NCBI GenBank assembly: GCA_964521665.1
Contig: CAZFSG010000057.1
Coordinates: 1-6,857 of the forward strand
Direction: 5' to 3'
DNA from: JANXDG01 sp964521665
Lineage (GTDB): Bacteria > Elusimicrobiota > Endomicrobiia > DTEH01
DNA: 6,857 bases
The notes below the pieces were generated by a model. That model worked only from the letters and a program-made list of their open reading frames with translations. It made no database searches and was not told where the DNA came from. The position numbers and the translations under genes were made by a program. Positions 1 to 5,552 of the stretch are shown in pieces (positions within the stretch are counted from its first letter, which is position 1; every line of letters begins with the position of its first letter).

Positions 1-2
1 TT

Positions 3-413
3 TTATTCAACAACAGCAGTGAAACTCAATGTTGTATGTTTTACACCTTTTGTAGATTGTAGTTTTGAAGAAAGTTCTTTTATTCTTTGTGGTTTACCAC
101 GAGTAATTATTACTTCAAGACAGTTGTCGCTGTCTAAATGTATATGCTGTGAAGCAACTATTATATCTTGGTAGCCATGTTGAACATCTATAATTTTATC
201 AACCAGTTCTCTTTTGTGATGATTATAAACAATTGATATAATTCCTGCAACTTCTTTATTTGTTTCAAAACTTTCTTTTACAAACTCAGCACGTATAAGG
301 TCTCTTATTGCTTCAGAACGATTTTTATAATTTTTGTTTCTTAAATATTCATCAAATTTTAAAAGTAAACTTAAAGGAATAGAAACACCAAAACGTCTAA
401 GTTTCTCTTTCAT
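3..413 (-). CDS. nikR: Nickel-responsive transcriptional regulator NikR
   Basis: Complete 136-residue protein, the usual NikR length. Residues 1-45 form a ribbon-helix-helix DNA-binding domain (beta strand KLRRFGVSIP, then two helices with the NRSEAIRDLIR signature). Residues 55-136 form the ACT-like nickel-binding and tetramerisation domain. The four high-affinity square-planar Ni(II) ligands known from E. coli NikR (His76, His87, His89, Cys95) have exact counterparts at His79, His90, His92 and Cys98, with the same spacing. Family role: a cytosolic tetramer that binds operator DNA when loaded with nickel and represses nickel uptake genes. The ATG at 411-413 follows a promoter and an inverted repeat but no Shine-Dalgarno, so the mRNA may have a very short leader. 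It lies downstream of trmI on the same strand after a 62-bp gap. The nickel transporter or enzyme it might control is not in the window; it may lie beyond position 1. Identity is very secure; targets are unknown. Confidence 0.95.
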   Translation of the reverse strand: MKEKLRRFGVSIPLSLLLKFDEYLRNKNYKNRSEAIRDLIRAEFVKESFETNKEVAGIISIVYNHHKRELVDKIIDVQHGYQDIIVASQHIHLDSDNCLEVIITRGKPQRIKELSSKLQSTKGVKHTTLSFTAVVE

Positions 414-468
414 AGTAGCACAATTTTAAAATTTGTATTAAATTACATTTTTGTTGTCAAGTGCTACT
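414..468. promoter_or_regulatory. Perfect 8-bp inverted repeat bracketing the nikR promoter (candidate operator)
   Basis: AGTAGCAC at 414-421 and its exact reverse complement GTGCTACT at 461-468 are separated by 39 bp. The proximal arm abuts the nikR start codon and the distal arm abuts the -35 box, so the two arms enclose the whole core promoter. NikR-type operators are inverted repeats upstream of regulated genes, and GTG-containing half-sites occur in non-enteric NikR sites. The known spacing between half-sites is much shorter (about 14-16 bp) and here the half-sites point the opposite way. Autoregulation by NikR is therefore a hypothesis; another repressor, or DNA looping, would also fit. 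The symmetry itself is certain. Confidence 0.6.
432..460 (-). promoter_or_regulatory. Sigma-70-type promoter of nikR
   Basis: On the minus strand a perfect -35 box TTGACA (460-455) is followed by a 17-bp spacer and a -10 box TACAAA (437-432, four of six consensus bases). Transcription would be expected to start near 425, giving a leader of only about a dozen bases before the nikR ATG at 413. That agrees with the absence of a Shine-Dalgarno. It lets nikR be expressed independently of trmI upstream. Confidence 0.65.
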
Positions 469-475
469 AAAAAAT

Positions 476-1261
476 TTATTTTTTTCTAAAGATTACAAGA
501 AAGCCTGTATGTGCAACCATTCTATCTTTTGGTCTTAATGCAAGTTGATTTTTTTGCCATTCACGTTGAAGTGTTTCATATATACCTTCTAAATAAAAGT
601 TTTCAGAACATTTTTTTTCGATCTCGTCAGTTAAACTAAAAACTTGTAAAACTGTTGGAAGCCAACAAATCAAAATTCCATATGGTGCAAGAATTTTTTT
701 TATTTTATCTAAATACAACCATGGTTCTGTTACATCTAATATAACCCTATCAAAGAAACTTTCTTCATATTCCACTTCTTCAAGTTTTTTTACTTCTAAA
801 ACAAAATTTTTTATTTCTTCAACTGATTTCTTAAAATATGTTTCAATATTTTTTTTTGCAACTTCAACCATATCTTCTCTACAATCAATAGAAACCAACT
901 GTGTGGTATCTTTTTTTGCAGAAAGCAACCATATTGTTAATGTTCCTGAGCCACAACCACATTCGAGTATATTTTTTGCATTAAAAATATCTCCTAAAAC
1001 TAAAATTTGTCCAACATCTTTTGGATAAATTATTTGGCTTTTCCTTTTAAGTTTATACAAAACAAAATCTTTTGTTGAAGGTTTTAAAACAAGAAGTTTT
1101 TCGCCACTTGTGGAAATAACAAAAGACGGATTTTTGTCTATTATATCATTATGTAAAACTTTGCCAAAATGAAAAAAAGAAGATGTGTCTTTTTTAAGCT
1201 CAATTATATATTTTCTTTGTTTTCTGTCCACCAATAGAACTAAATCACCTTCTTTAAACAT
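476..1261 (-). CDS. trmI: tRNA (adenine-58-N1)-methyltransferase, TrmI/Trm61 family
   Basis: Complete 261-residue protein of normal length. The N-terminal beta domain (about 1-65) has the G-D-VLL opening and the F-HFGKVLHND segment, followed by KRKSQIIYPKDVG at 72-84, a family signature. The Rossmann methyltransferase core starts with the SAM-binding motif I ECGCGSGTLT (100-109) and the acidic end of strand 2 at SIDCRED (124-130). The catalytic motif DVTEPW (176-181) matches the family D-x-P-x-PW; Asp176 is the expected catalytic aspartate, though the first Pro is Thr. The C-terminal RPKDRMVAHTGFL (243-255) is another TrmI hallmark. The family methylates N1 of A58 in the T-loop of tRNA using SAM as a homotetramer. 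Start ATG has an excellent Shine-Dalgarno seven bases upstream. It is divergent from another methyltransferase gene and lies upstream of nikR on the same strand. Some archaeal relatives also modify A57; substrate range cannot be read here. Confidence 0.92.
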   Translation of the reverse strand: MFKEGDLVLLVDRKQRKYIIELKKDTSSFFHFGKVLHNDIIDKNPSFVISTSGEKLLVLKPSTKDFVLYKLKRKSQIIYPKDVGQILVLGDIFNAKNILECGCGSGTLTIWLLSAKKDTTQLVSIDCREDMVEVAKKNIETYFKKSVEEIKNFVLEVKKLEEVEYEESFFDRVILDVTEPWLYLDKIKKILAPYGILICWLPTVLQVFSLTDEIEKKCSENFYLEGIYETLQREWQKNQLALRPKDRMVAHTGFLVIFRKK

Positions 1262-1268
1262 CTTTATT

Positions 1269-1276
1269 CTCCTTTC
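1269..1276 (-). promoter_or_regulatory. Strong Shine-Dalgarno of trmI
   Basis: The minus strand reads GAAAGGAG, seven bases before the trmI ATG (1261-1259). It fixes that start codon. It is one of only two clear ribosome binding sites in the window, the other being that of ftsH. Confidence 0.85.
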
Positions 1277-1283
1277 AAAATTT

Positions 1284-1297
1284 TATAATAATATAAT
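1284..1297 (+). promoter_or_regulatory. -10-like boxes in the divergent trmI / methyltransferase spacer
   Basis: The 37-bp spacer between the divergent starts (1262-1298) has two perfect TATAAT hexamers on the plus strand, at 1284-1289 and 1292-1297, and a TATAAA on the minus strand at 1287-1282. If the first plus-strand box is used, transcription would start near 1296, almost at the ATG at 1299, giving a leaderless or nearly leaderless mRNA. No convincing -35 box is visible and AT-rich spacers produce TATAAT by chance, so this is tentative. Confidence 0.35.
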
Positions 1298-1298
1298 T

Positions 1299-1961
1299 AT
1301 GAATGAAAAACAAGATGTACCTGAAATTAAGTTTTTTAATCAACACTACTACAAACTTGTAAAAACTTCGGGTTGGCCTACTGTACAAATTGATGGTATC
1401 CAGATGCACAGAATTAAGATTCTTACTCCTGAACTTGATGCAGCAAAAAAAGTTGAAGCGTTAAATCCACCATATGGCAGTTTAGTATTAGATATTTGCA
1501 CAGGGTTAGGTTATACTACAATTTTTCTTTTAAAAAGAAACTGCGCAGTAATCACTATTGAAAAAGATGAAAATGTGTTATATATTGCAAAACATAATCC
1601 TTATTCAAAACCGTTTTTTGATAATTTAGTTGATGATGAAATTCCTCCTTTGGGGAAAGTGAAACTAATTGTTGGTGATGCAAAAGAAGTTATAAAAAAT
1701 TTTAAAGACGAATTTTTTGAATATGTTCTTCATGACCCGCCAAAGTTTAATATTGCAGAAGAACTCTATTCTAGAGAATTTTATTTTCATTTATATCGTA
1801 TCTTAAAACCTAAAGGAAAAATCTTGCATTATATTGGTTCTCCACAGATAAAATCAAAAAATAAAAATATAATAACAAATATAATACGTCGCCTTAAAGA
1901 AACTGGATTTAAAAAAATTGAACCAATAGCGGAAATTGAATGTTTCCTGATAACAAAATGA
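1299..1961 (+). CDS. SAM-dependent methyltransferase, archaeal-type COG2521-like
   Basis: Complete 220-residue class I methyltransferase. After a short N-terminal region with HRIKILTPELDAAKKVEAL (37-55), the SAM-binding loop is LDICTGLGYT (64-73). The acidic end of strand 2 is TIEKDENVLYIAKHNP (86-101). The catalytic-loop motif is HDPPKF (145-150), followed by ELYSREFYFHLYRILKPKGKILHY (155-178). The combination D-x-CTGLGYT, IEKDENVL-IA--NP and HDPP-F plus ELYS-EFY matches what I recall of the COG2521 predicted methyltransferases, described mainly from archaea. The DPP motif suggests methylation of an amino group on nucleic acid or protein; the substrate is not known. I chose ATG 1299 because the longer frame (to 1185) would run deep into the divergent trmI gene. 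No Shine-Dalgarno precedes it. Its stop overlaps the tilS start by ATGA, so it leads the tilS-hpt-ftsH operon. Methyltransferase assignment is firm; subfamily rests on motif memory. Confidence 0.8.
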   Translation: MNEKQDVPEIKFFNQHYYKLVKTSGWPTVQIDGIQMHRIKILTPELDAAKKVEALNPPYGSLVLDICTGLGYTTIFLLKRNCAVITIEKDENVLYIAKHNPYSKPFFDNLVDDEIPPLGKVKLIVGDAKEVIKNFKDEFFEYVLHDPPKFNIAEELYSREFYFHLYRILKPKGKILHYIGSPQIKSKNKNIITNIIRRLKETGFKKIEPIAEIECFLITK

Positions 1962-2968
1962 CTAAAAAAATACCTAACAAAATTTACGAAAAGTTTATCT
2001 TGAGAATAAAAAATGTTGAAAAAATTTTAGAGAAAAACAAAAAAATTGTAGCAGCTGTTTCTGGTGGTCCTGATAGTATGTTTTTGTTACTTCTTCTTTA
2101 TAAATTTTCTTTAAAAAACAAAATTGATATTATTCCTGTATATATTAATCACCATGTGCGAACAAAAAATGAAATAAAAAAAGATATAGATGTTATAAAC
2201 AATTTTTGTAAAAAAACTAATTTAAACTTAATTGTAAAAGATATATTTCCTCAAAAAAAAGATGAAAACACATTAAGAGAACTAAGATATAAAAAACTAA
2301 TTGAAATTGCACAAAACCAAAAAGCTTCTATAATCGTAACAGGACATACAAAAGATGATGTTGTAGAAACATTTTTTTTAAACTTACTTCGTGGCAGCGG
2401 AATAAAAGGTCTCTGTAGTATACCTCCATTAAGGGAAGAAACTAAAAATAATAAAACTTTTTATATTCTAAGACCTATAATTGATATTTCAAAAGATGAA
2501 ATTATAAAAATTTTGTCTCAACAAAAAGTAAAATTTGTGGTTGACAAAACAAACTTAAAAACTTTTTATAGAAGAAATCTGTTAAGAAACAAAATTTTCC
2601 CTATGTTGAGGAATATAAACATAAACTTTAAAGATAATATTATCTCTACAGTTGAACATTTCAAAGAAATAAACGACTTTATATCACATATAGTTGAAAA
2701 ATGTTTATCTGAAATAAAAACAAAGAAAAATTTTGTCTGTATTGATTTAAAAAAATTTTTGATGTATAATAATTTGATAAAAAAAGAAATTTTATACAGA
2801 GTTATATCTGAAATAGTACTACAGCATAGGTTAAAAATTAAACAAGGATATAAAAAAGTTGTAGAATCAATAATAAAATTTTTATCAACTCAAAATAAAA
2901 ATTTGAAACTAACAAAAAACATAAATATTATAAAATCAAAGAAATGGTTAAAAATTCAGATAAATTAA
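1958..2968 (+). CDS. tilS: tRNA(Ile)-lysidine synthase TilS
   Basis: Complete 336-residue protein that ligates lysine to C34 of the CAU-anticodon tRNA-Ile using ATP, so that it reads AUA codons, an essential bacterial function. The PP-loop ATP-binding motif SGGPDS is at 35-40, followed by the substrate-pocket segment YINHHVR (62-68) and ELRY (108-111). Next come GHTKDDVVETFFLNLLRGSGIKGL (129-152), RPI (172-174) and DKTN---YRRNLLRNKIFPML (196-217), all family hallmarks. The length resembles the short TilS form (as in Aquifex) rather than the longer E. coli enzyme. The C-terminal part is very Lys/Asn/Ile-rich and poorly conserved. I chose ATG 1958, which overlaps the preceding TGA stop as ATGA. 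An in-frame ATG at 1940 would add six residues and overlap by 22 bp; it is possible but less typical. No strong Shine-Dalgarno; translation is probably coupled to the upstream gene. The 3' end overlaps hpt by 25 bp. Confidence 0.93.
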   Translation: MTKKIPNKIYEKFILRIKNVEKILEKNKKIVAAVSGGPDSMFLLLLLYKFSLKNKIDIIPVYINHHVRTKNEIKKDIDVINNFCKKTNLNLIVKDIFPQKKDENTLRELRYKKLIEIAQNQKASIIVTGHTKDDVVETFFLNLLRGSGIKGLCSIPPLREETKNNKTFYILRPIIDISKDEIIKILSQQKVKFVVDKTNLKTFYRRNLLRNKIFPMLRNININFKDNIISTVEHFKEINDFISHIVEKCLSEIKTKKNFVCIDLKKFLMYNNLIKKEILYRVISEIVLQHRLKIKQGYKKVVESIIKFLSTQNKNLKLTKNINIIKSKKWLKIQIN

Positions 2969-3471
2969 AAATTCTTATCCCTGAAGAAAAAATTAAACAA
3001 AGGGTTGCTGAACTTGCAAAAAAAATTTCTAATGATTATAAAAACAAAGGTAAACTTTTAATTGTAGGAATACTTAAAGGAAGCACAATATTTTTAAGTG
3101 ACCTTGTAAGACAATTAGAGATAGATTGTGAGATTGACTTTATTGCAGCAAGATCTTATGATGGCAAAAATTCAAGCGGTGTTGTTCAACTTATAATGGA
3201 TTTATATGACAACCCTGTAGGAAAAAATATTCTTATAGTAGAAGATATTGTTGATACAGGCAGAACATTGAAATTTTTGAAACAAAGTTTACTAACACGG
3301 AAAGCAAACTCAGTAAAAATTTGTGCGTTGTTAAACAAAATTGGTAGAAGAAAAACAAGAATAAAAATTGATTATAAAGGATTTGATGTGCCAAACAAAT
3401 TTATAGTTGGTTATGGTCTTGATTATAATGAAAAATATCGTAATTTACCATACATTGCTGTAATAGAATAA
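2944..3471 (+). CDS. hpt: Hypoxanthine phosphoribosyltransferase
   Basis: Complete 175-residue purine-salvage enzyme that converts hypoxanthine (and often guanine) plus PRPP to IMP (or GMP) in the cytosol. Diagnostic segments: GILKGSTIFLSDLVR (42-56, pyrophosphate-binding loop), the flexible-loop SY at 71-72 with SSG at 77-79, the PRPP-binding motif VEDIVDTGRTL (99-109), and GYGLDYNEKYRNLPYI (156-171). The purine-contacting Lys is kept at 132, although the usual LLDK is LLNK here. The ATG at 2944 lies inside the end of tilS (25-bp overlap, different frame). No Shine-Dalgarno is visible, so coupling to tilS translation is likely. The neighbours tilS and ftsH are the classical bacterial partners of this gene, and tilS-hpt fusions are known in some bacteria. 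The last four codons (GTA ATA GAA TAA) lie in the first copy of a 16-bp tandem duplication. Confidence 0.94.
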   Translation: MVKNSDKLKILIPEEKIKQRVAELAKKISNDYKNKGKLLIVGILKGSTIFLSDLVRQLEIDCEIDFIAARSYDGKNSSGVVQLIMDLYDNPVGKNILIVEDIVDTGRTLKFLKQSLLTRKANSVKICALLNKIGRRKTRIKIDYKGFDVPNKFIVGYGLDYNEKYRNLPYIAVIE

Positions 3472-3490
3472 TATTGTAATAGAATAATAT
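3459..3490 (+). repeat. Perfect 16-bp tandem duplication across the hpt stop codon
   Basis: TGTAATAGAATAATAT occurs at 3459-3474 and again, without a gap or mismatch, at 3475-3490. The first copy contains the final hpt codons and its TAA stop (3469-3471). The second copy lies wholly in the 38-bp hpt-ftsH spacer, so the protein is unaffected. It looks like a recent slippage duplication. Confidence 0.9.
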
Positions 3491-3496
3491 TATTCT
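3481..3496. promoter_or_regulatory. 16-bp perfect palindrome just upstream of the ftsH ribosome binding site
   Basis: AGAATAATATTATTCT is exactly self-complementary. Its left half comes from the second copy of the tandem duplication, and it ends one base before the ftsH Shine-Dalgarno at 3498. It could be an operator for a dimeric regulator or a weak hairpin near the ribosome site. With no loop and only one G:C pair per arm end it would be a poor RNA hairpin, and no T-tract follows, so it is not a terminator. Confidence 0.5.
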
Positions 3497-3497
3497 T

Positions 3498-3502
3498 AAG
3501 GA
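3498..3502 (+). promoter_or_regulatory. Shine-Dalgarno of ftsH
   Basis: AAGGA lies seven bases before the ATG at 3510 and fixes the ftsH start. It contrasts with the upstream operon genes, which lack such a site and appear translationally coupled. Confidence 0.8.
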
Positions 3503-3509
3503 AAAAATT

Positions 3510-5321
3510 ATGAAAAAAAATGAGTTAAAATCTCTTATCTCATGGATATTATTATTTTTCTTAATGTTTTTATTTATTCGTGGATTAAGAGAAATGCAAG
3601 CAGAAAAAGAAATACCTTATTCTGAGTTCAAATCTTTACTTCGTGAAGGAAGAATATTAGAAGTAAAAATTAAATCTGATACACTTATTGGTAAATATAT
3701 AGAAGATATTAACACAAACAAAATTTCTTTATTCAAAACATATCGTGTAGCAGAAGATACAAAACTTGTTGAAGAACTTGAAAACAAAAATGTAAAATTT
3801 ACTGCAGTTGCAGACCGAGGCGGGTGGTTCTGGTCTGTATTACTAAATTTTGGTCCTGTGATCCTTATTTTCATTTTATGGTATTTGTGGACAAAACAAC
3901 TACAATCTGGTGGGAAACAAGCAATGATGTTTGGCAAATCACGTGCACGGTTGTATATGGGTAAAAATAAAAGTGATGTAACATTTAAAGATGTGGCTGG
4001 TTGTGACGAAGTTAAAGAAGAACTACAAGAAATTATAGAGTTTTTAAAAGATCCAAAAAAGTTTCAACGGCTCGGTGGAAAAATACCAAAAGGTGTTTTG
4101 CTATATGGTCCTCCTGGAACAGGAAAAACACTTCTTGCAAAAGCAGTTGCTGGTGAAGCAGGAGTACCATTTTTTTCTGCTTCAGGTTCTGAATTTGTAG
4201 AGATGTTTGTAGGTGTAGGTGCAGCAAGAGTAAGAGATTTGTTTGAACAAGGTAGAAAACATGCACCTTGTCTTTTGTTTATAGACGAGCTTGATGCTGT
4301 AGGTAGACATAGGTTTGCAGGTATTGGCGGTGGTCATGACGAAAGAGAGCAAACTTTGAATCAACTTTTAGTAGAACTTGATGGGTTTGATACAACTGAA
4401 GGAGTCATCCTTATTGCTGCGACAAACAGGCCTGATGTTTTAGACCCTGCACTTCTAAGACCAGGTAGGTTTGACAGACACATTGTTGTTCCTGTTCCAG
4501 ACATAAAAGGTAGAGAAGAAATCTTAAAAGTTCATACAAGAAAAGTAAGACTTGCCCCTGATGTTAACTTATCAATCATTGCTCAAAGGACACCTGGGTT
4601 TGTAGGAGCAGATTTAGCAAATCTTGTTAATGAAGCAGCATTACTTGCTGCAAGAAAAAATAAAGATGCTGTTGATATGTCAGATTTTGATGAAGCAATT
4701 GAAAAAGTTATGGCAGGTCCTGCAAGAAGATCACGAGTTATTTCGGAAAGAGAGAAAAAAATTATTGCTTATCATGAATCTGGCCATGCATTAGTTGCAA
4801 AACTTATACCTGGTTGTGACCCTGTACATAAGATATCGCTTATACCACGAGGTCCCGCGTTGGGTTATACTTTACAGTTGCCTACGGAAGATAAATATAT
4901 AATATCTAAACGAGAATTATTAAACAAAATTTCAGTATTGTTAGGTGGACGAGTTGCTGAAAAGTTAATCTTTAATGATATAACAACCGGCGCACAGAAT
5001 GATTTAGCAAAAGCTACTGAAATTGCAACAAAGATGGTGACAGAATATGGTATGTCTGAAAAAATTGGTCCTTTAACTTTAAGAAAAAGAGAAGAAGAGA
5101 TATTTTTAGGAAGGGATTATTTAACAAAAGAAAAGATGTATTCAGAATATACAGCAAAACTTATTGATGATGAAGTAAAGAATATAATAGAATCATGTTC
5201 ACAGAATGTAGAAAAATTGTTATCTGAGAATATTAAAAAACTTGATGCGTTAGCAAATAAGGTCATAGAAAAAGAAGTGCTTGAAGGTAAAGAAATTGAC
5301 GAAATTATTAGTTCATCATAG
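3510..5321 (+). CDS. ftsH: ATP-dependent zinc metalloprotease FtsH
   Basis: Complete 603-residue inner-membrane AAA+ protease that forms a hexamer, extracts membrane and some soluble proteins, and degrades them. In order: TM helix 1 (about 8-24), a periplasmic domain with the conserved IPYSEFKSLL (35-44), TM helix 2 (about 107-127), and the AAA module starting at VTFKDVAG (157-164). Within it are Walker A GPPGTGKT (200-207), the pore-loop FVG (233-235), Walker B LLFIDE (255-260), and the second region of homology AATNRPDVLDPALLRPGRFDR (303-323) with arginine fingers 320 and 323. The M41 protease domain has HESGH (422-426; His422 and His426 bind zinc, Glu423 is catalytic), with Asp498 in TTGAQND as third zinc ligand. 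A lysine/glutamate-rich helical tail ends the protein. All catalytic residues are present. It is last in the operon with tilS and hpt, separated from hpt by 38 bp. Length is normal for the family. Confidence 0.97.
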   Translation: MKKNELKSLISWILLFFLMFLFIRGLREMQAEKEIPYSEFKSLLREGRILEVKIKSDTLIGKYIEDINTNKISLFKTYRVAEDTKLVEELENKNVKFTAVADRGGWFWSVLLNFGPVILIFILWYLWTKQLQSGGKQAMMFGKSRARLYMGKNKSDVTFKDVAGCDEVKEELQEIIEFLKDPKKFQRLGGKIPKGVLLYGPPGTGKTLLAKAVAGEAGVPFFSASGSEFVEMFVGVGAARVRDLFEQGRKHAPCLLFIDELDAVGRHRFAGIGGGHDEREQTLNQLLVELDGFDTTEGVILIAATNRPDVLDPALLRPGRFDRHIVVPVPDIKGREEILKVHTRKVRLAPDVNLSIIAQRTPGFVGADLANLVNEAALLAARKNKDAVDMSDFDEAIEKVMAGPARRSRVISEREKKIIAYHESGHALVAKLIPGCDPVHKISLIPRGPALGYTLQLPTEDKYIISKRELLNKISVLLGGRVAEKLIFNDITTGAQNDLAKATEIATKMVTEYGMSEKIGPLTLRKREEEIFLGRDYLTKEKMYSEYTAKLIDDEVKNIIESCSQNVEKLLSENIKKLDALANKVIEKEVLEGKEIDEIISSS

Positions 5322-5331
5322 TTATTTAGTT

Positions 5332-5369
5332 AATAATTTATTTGTAGTAAACAAAAAATTTAAATTATT
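5332..5369. repeat. 9-bp AT-only inverted repeat after ftsH
   Basis: AATAATTTA (5332-5340) and TAAATTATT (5361-5369) are exact reverse complements with a 20-bp loop. It begins 10 bp after the ftsH stop. The stem has no G:C pair and would be weak in RNA. In such AT-rich sequence it may be chance, though it could help protect or end the ftsH transcript. Confidence 0.35.
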
Positions 5370-5371
5370 GC

Positions 5372-5397
5372 TAGCCGCAGACTTCAGCCTGCGTAAT
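5372..5397 (+). repeat. REP-like palindromic element, copy 1
   Basis: This copy begins TAGCCGCAGACTTCAGCCT and continues GCGTAAT. CGCAGACT (5376-5383) pairs with AGCCTGCG (5386-5393) around a central TC, with seven of eight pairs and one A-C mismatch. A 19-nt core matches copy 2 at 5504 in the same orientation, with two A/G differences. The ancestral form was probably a perfect GC-rich hairpin. This resembles the short interspersed palindromes (REP/RAYT-type) found between genes in many bacteria. No T-tract follows, so it is not a standard terminator. Confidence 0.65.
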
Positions 5398-5440
5398 AAT
5401 TGCATAACATGGTTATTGCAGTCCAAAAAATTTTGTATCT

Positions 5441-5456
5441 GCTAATTTTAATTAGC
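5441..5456. repeat. 7-bp perfect inverted repeat, GCTAATT-TT-AATTAGC
   Basis: Arms 5441-5447 and 5450-5456 are exact complements around TT. GTTTTA follows, a short T-run, so it could be a very weak intrinsic terminator on the plus strand. It lies about 120 bp after ftsH and upstream of the folE promoter, a plausible position, but the stem is mostly A:T. Function uncertain. Confidence 0.4.
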
Positions 5457-5475
5457 GTTTTACAAACATAGGCGG

Positions 5476-5484
5476 TGATATAAT
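5476..5484 (+). promoter_or_regulatory. Extended -10 promoter of folE
   Basis: TGATATAAT combines the TGN extension with a perfect TATAAT (5479-5484). There is no good -35 at 17 bp, which extended -10 promoters tolerate; a TTTACA at 5459-5464 is too close (14 bp). Start of transcription is expected near 5491, giving a leader of about 58 bases that includes REP-like copy 2 and the start-codon hairpin. The box also sits in a 13-bp palindrome, TGATAT-A-ATATCA (5476-5488), which could be an operator. Confidence 0.55.
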
Positions 5485-5503
5485 ATCAGCGAATACAAAT
5501 TGG

Positions 5504-5528
5504 TAGCCGCGGGCTTCAGCCTACAATA
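5504..5528 (+). repeat. REP-like palindromic element, copy 2
   Basis: The core TAGCCGCGGGCTTCAGCCT (5504-5522) matches 17 of 19 bases of copy 1, 132 bp upstream and in the same orientation. GGGCT (5511-5515) and AGCCT (5518-5522) still pair with one G-T wobble, but the outer stem has decayed on the right side (TACA instead of TGCG). It would lie in the folE mRNA leader if the 5476 promoter is used. Confidence 0.6.
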
Positions 5529-5530
5529 CA

Positions 5531-5552
5531 TCATATGATTTTGTGCATATGA
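5531..5552 (+). promoter_or_regulatory. Inverted repeat over the folE start codon
   Basis: TCATATG (5531-5537) and CATATGA (5546-5552) are exact complements with an 8-base loop ATTTTGTG. The folE ATG (5549-5551) is inside the right arm. As RNA it could hide the start codon; as DNA the paired CATATG palindromes could be a repressor site. The stem is A:T-rich and weak, and no Shine-Dalgarno is present. Function is inferred only. Confidence 0.4.

Larger units (their letters stand above)
5322..5548. other. 227-bp non-coding spacer rich in inverted repeats
   Basis: No credible reading frame, tRNA or other RNA gene was seen between ftsH and folE. The stretch is locally richer in G and C around two REP-like elements and otherwise AT-rich. 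It holds at least five inverted repeats and an extended -10 promoter, listed separately. An additional imperfect one, TGCATAAC / GTTATTGCA at 5401-5420, has a one-base bulge. No hairpin is followed by a proper T-tract, so the site where ftsH transcription ends is unclear. Confidence 0.7.

Noticed and set aside
1185..1298. N-terminal extension of the COG2521-like methyltransferase by 38 residues
   Set aside because: It would read antisense through the first 77 bp of trmI and encodes a low-complexity stretch with no family similarity; ATG 1299 gives a normal start.
3617..4364. Minus-strand open frames inside ftsH (3617-3937, 4033-4266, 4182-4364)
   Set aside because: They lie opposite a fully conserved ftsH, have no recognisable domains or ribosome sites, and read as antisense shadows.
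5372..5397. Intrinsic terminator of ftsH at the GC-rich hairpin
   Set aside because: The hairpin is followed by TAATAATTGC with no U-tract, so it does not meet the terminator pattern.
5372..5528. CRISPR array
   Set aside because: Only two repeat copies with two mismatches, a 19-nt palindromic core and an interval above 100 bp; this is REP-like, not CRISPR.
5543..5548. GTG start for folE two codons upstream
   Set aside because: Adds two residues only, with no Shine-Dalgarno; ATG 5549 is the simpler start, though GTG cannot be excluded.
5322..5548. tRNA or known riboswitch in the ftsH-folE spacer
   Set aside because: No T-loop or acceptor pairing of a tRNA and no riboswitch core that I can recognise; only simple inverted repeats are seen.
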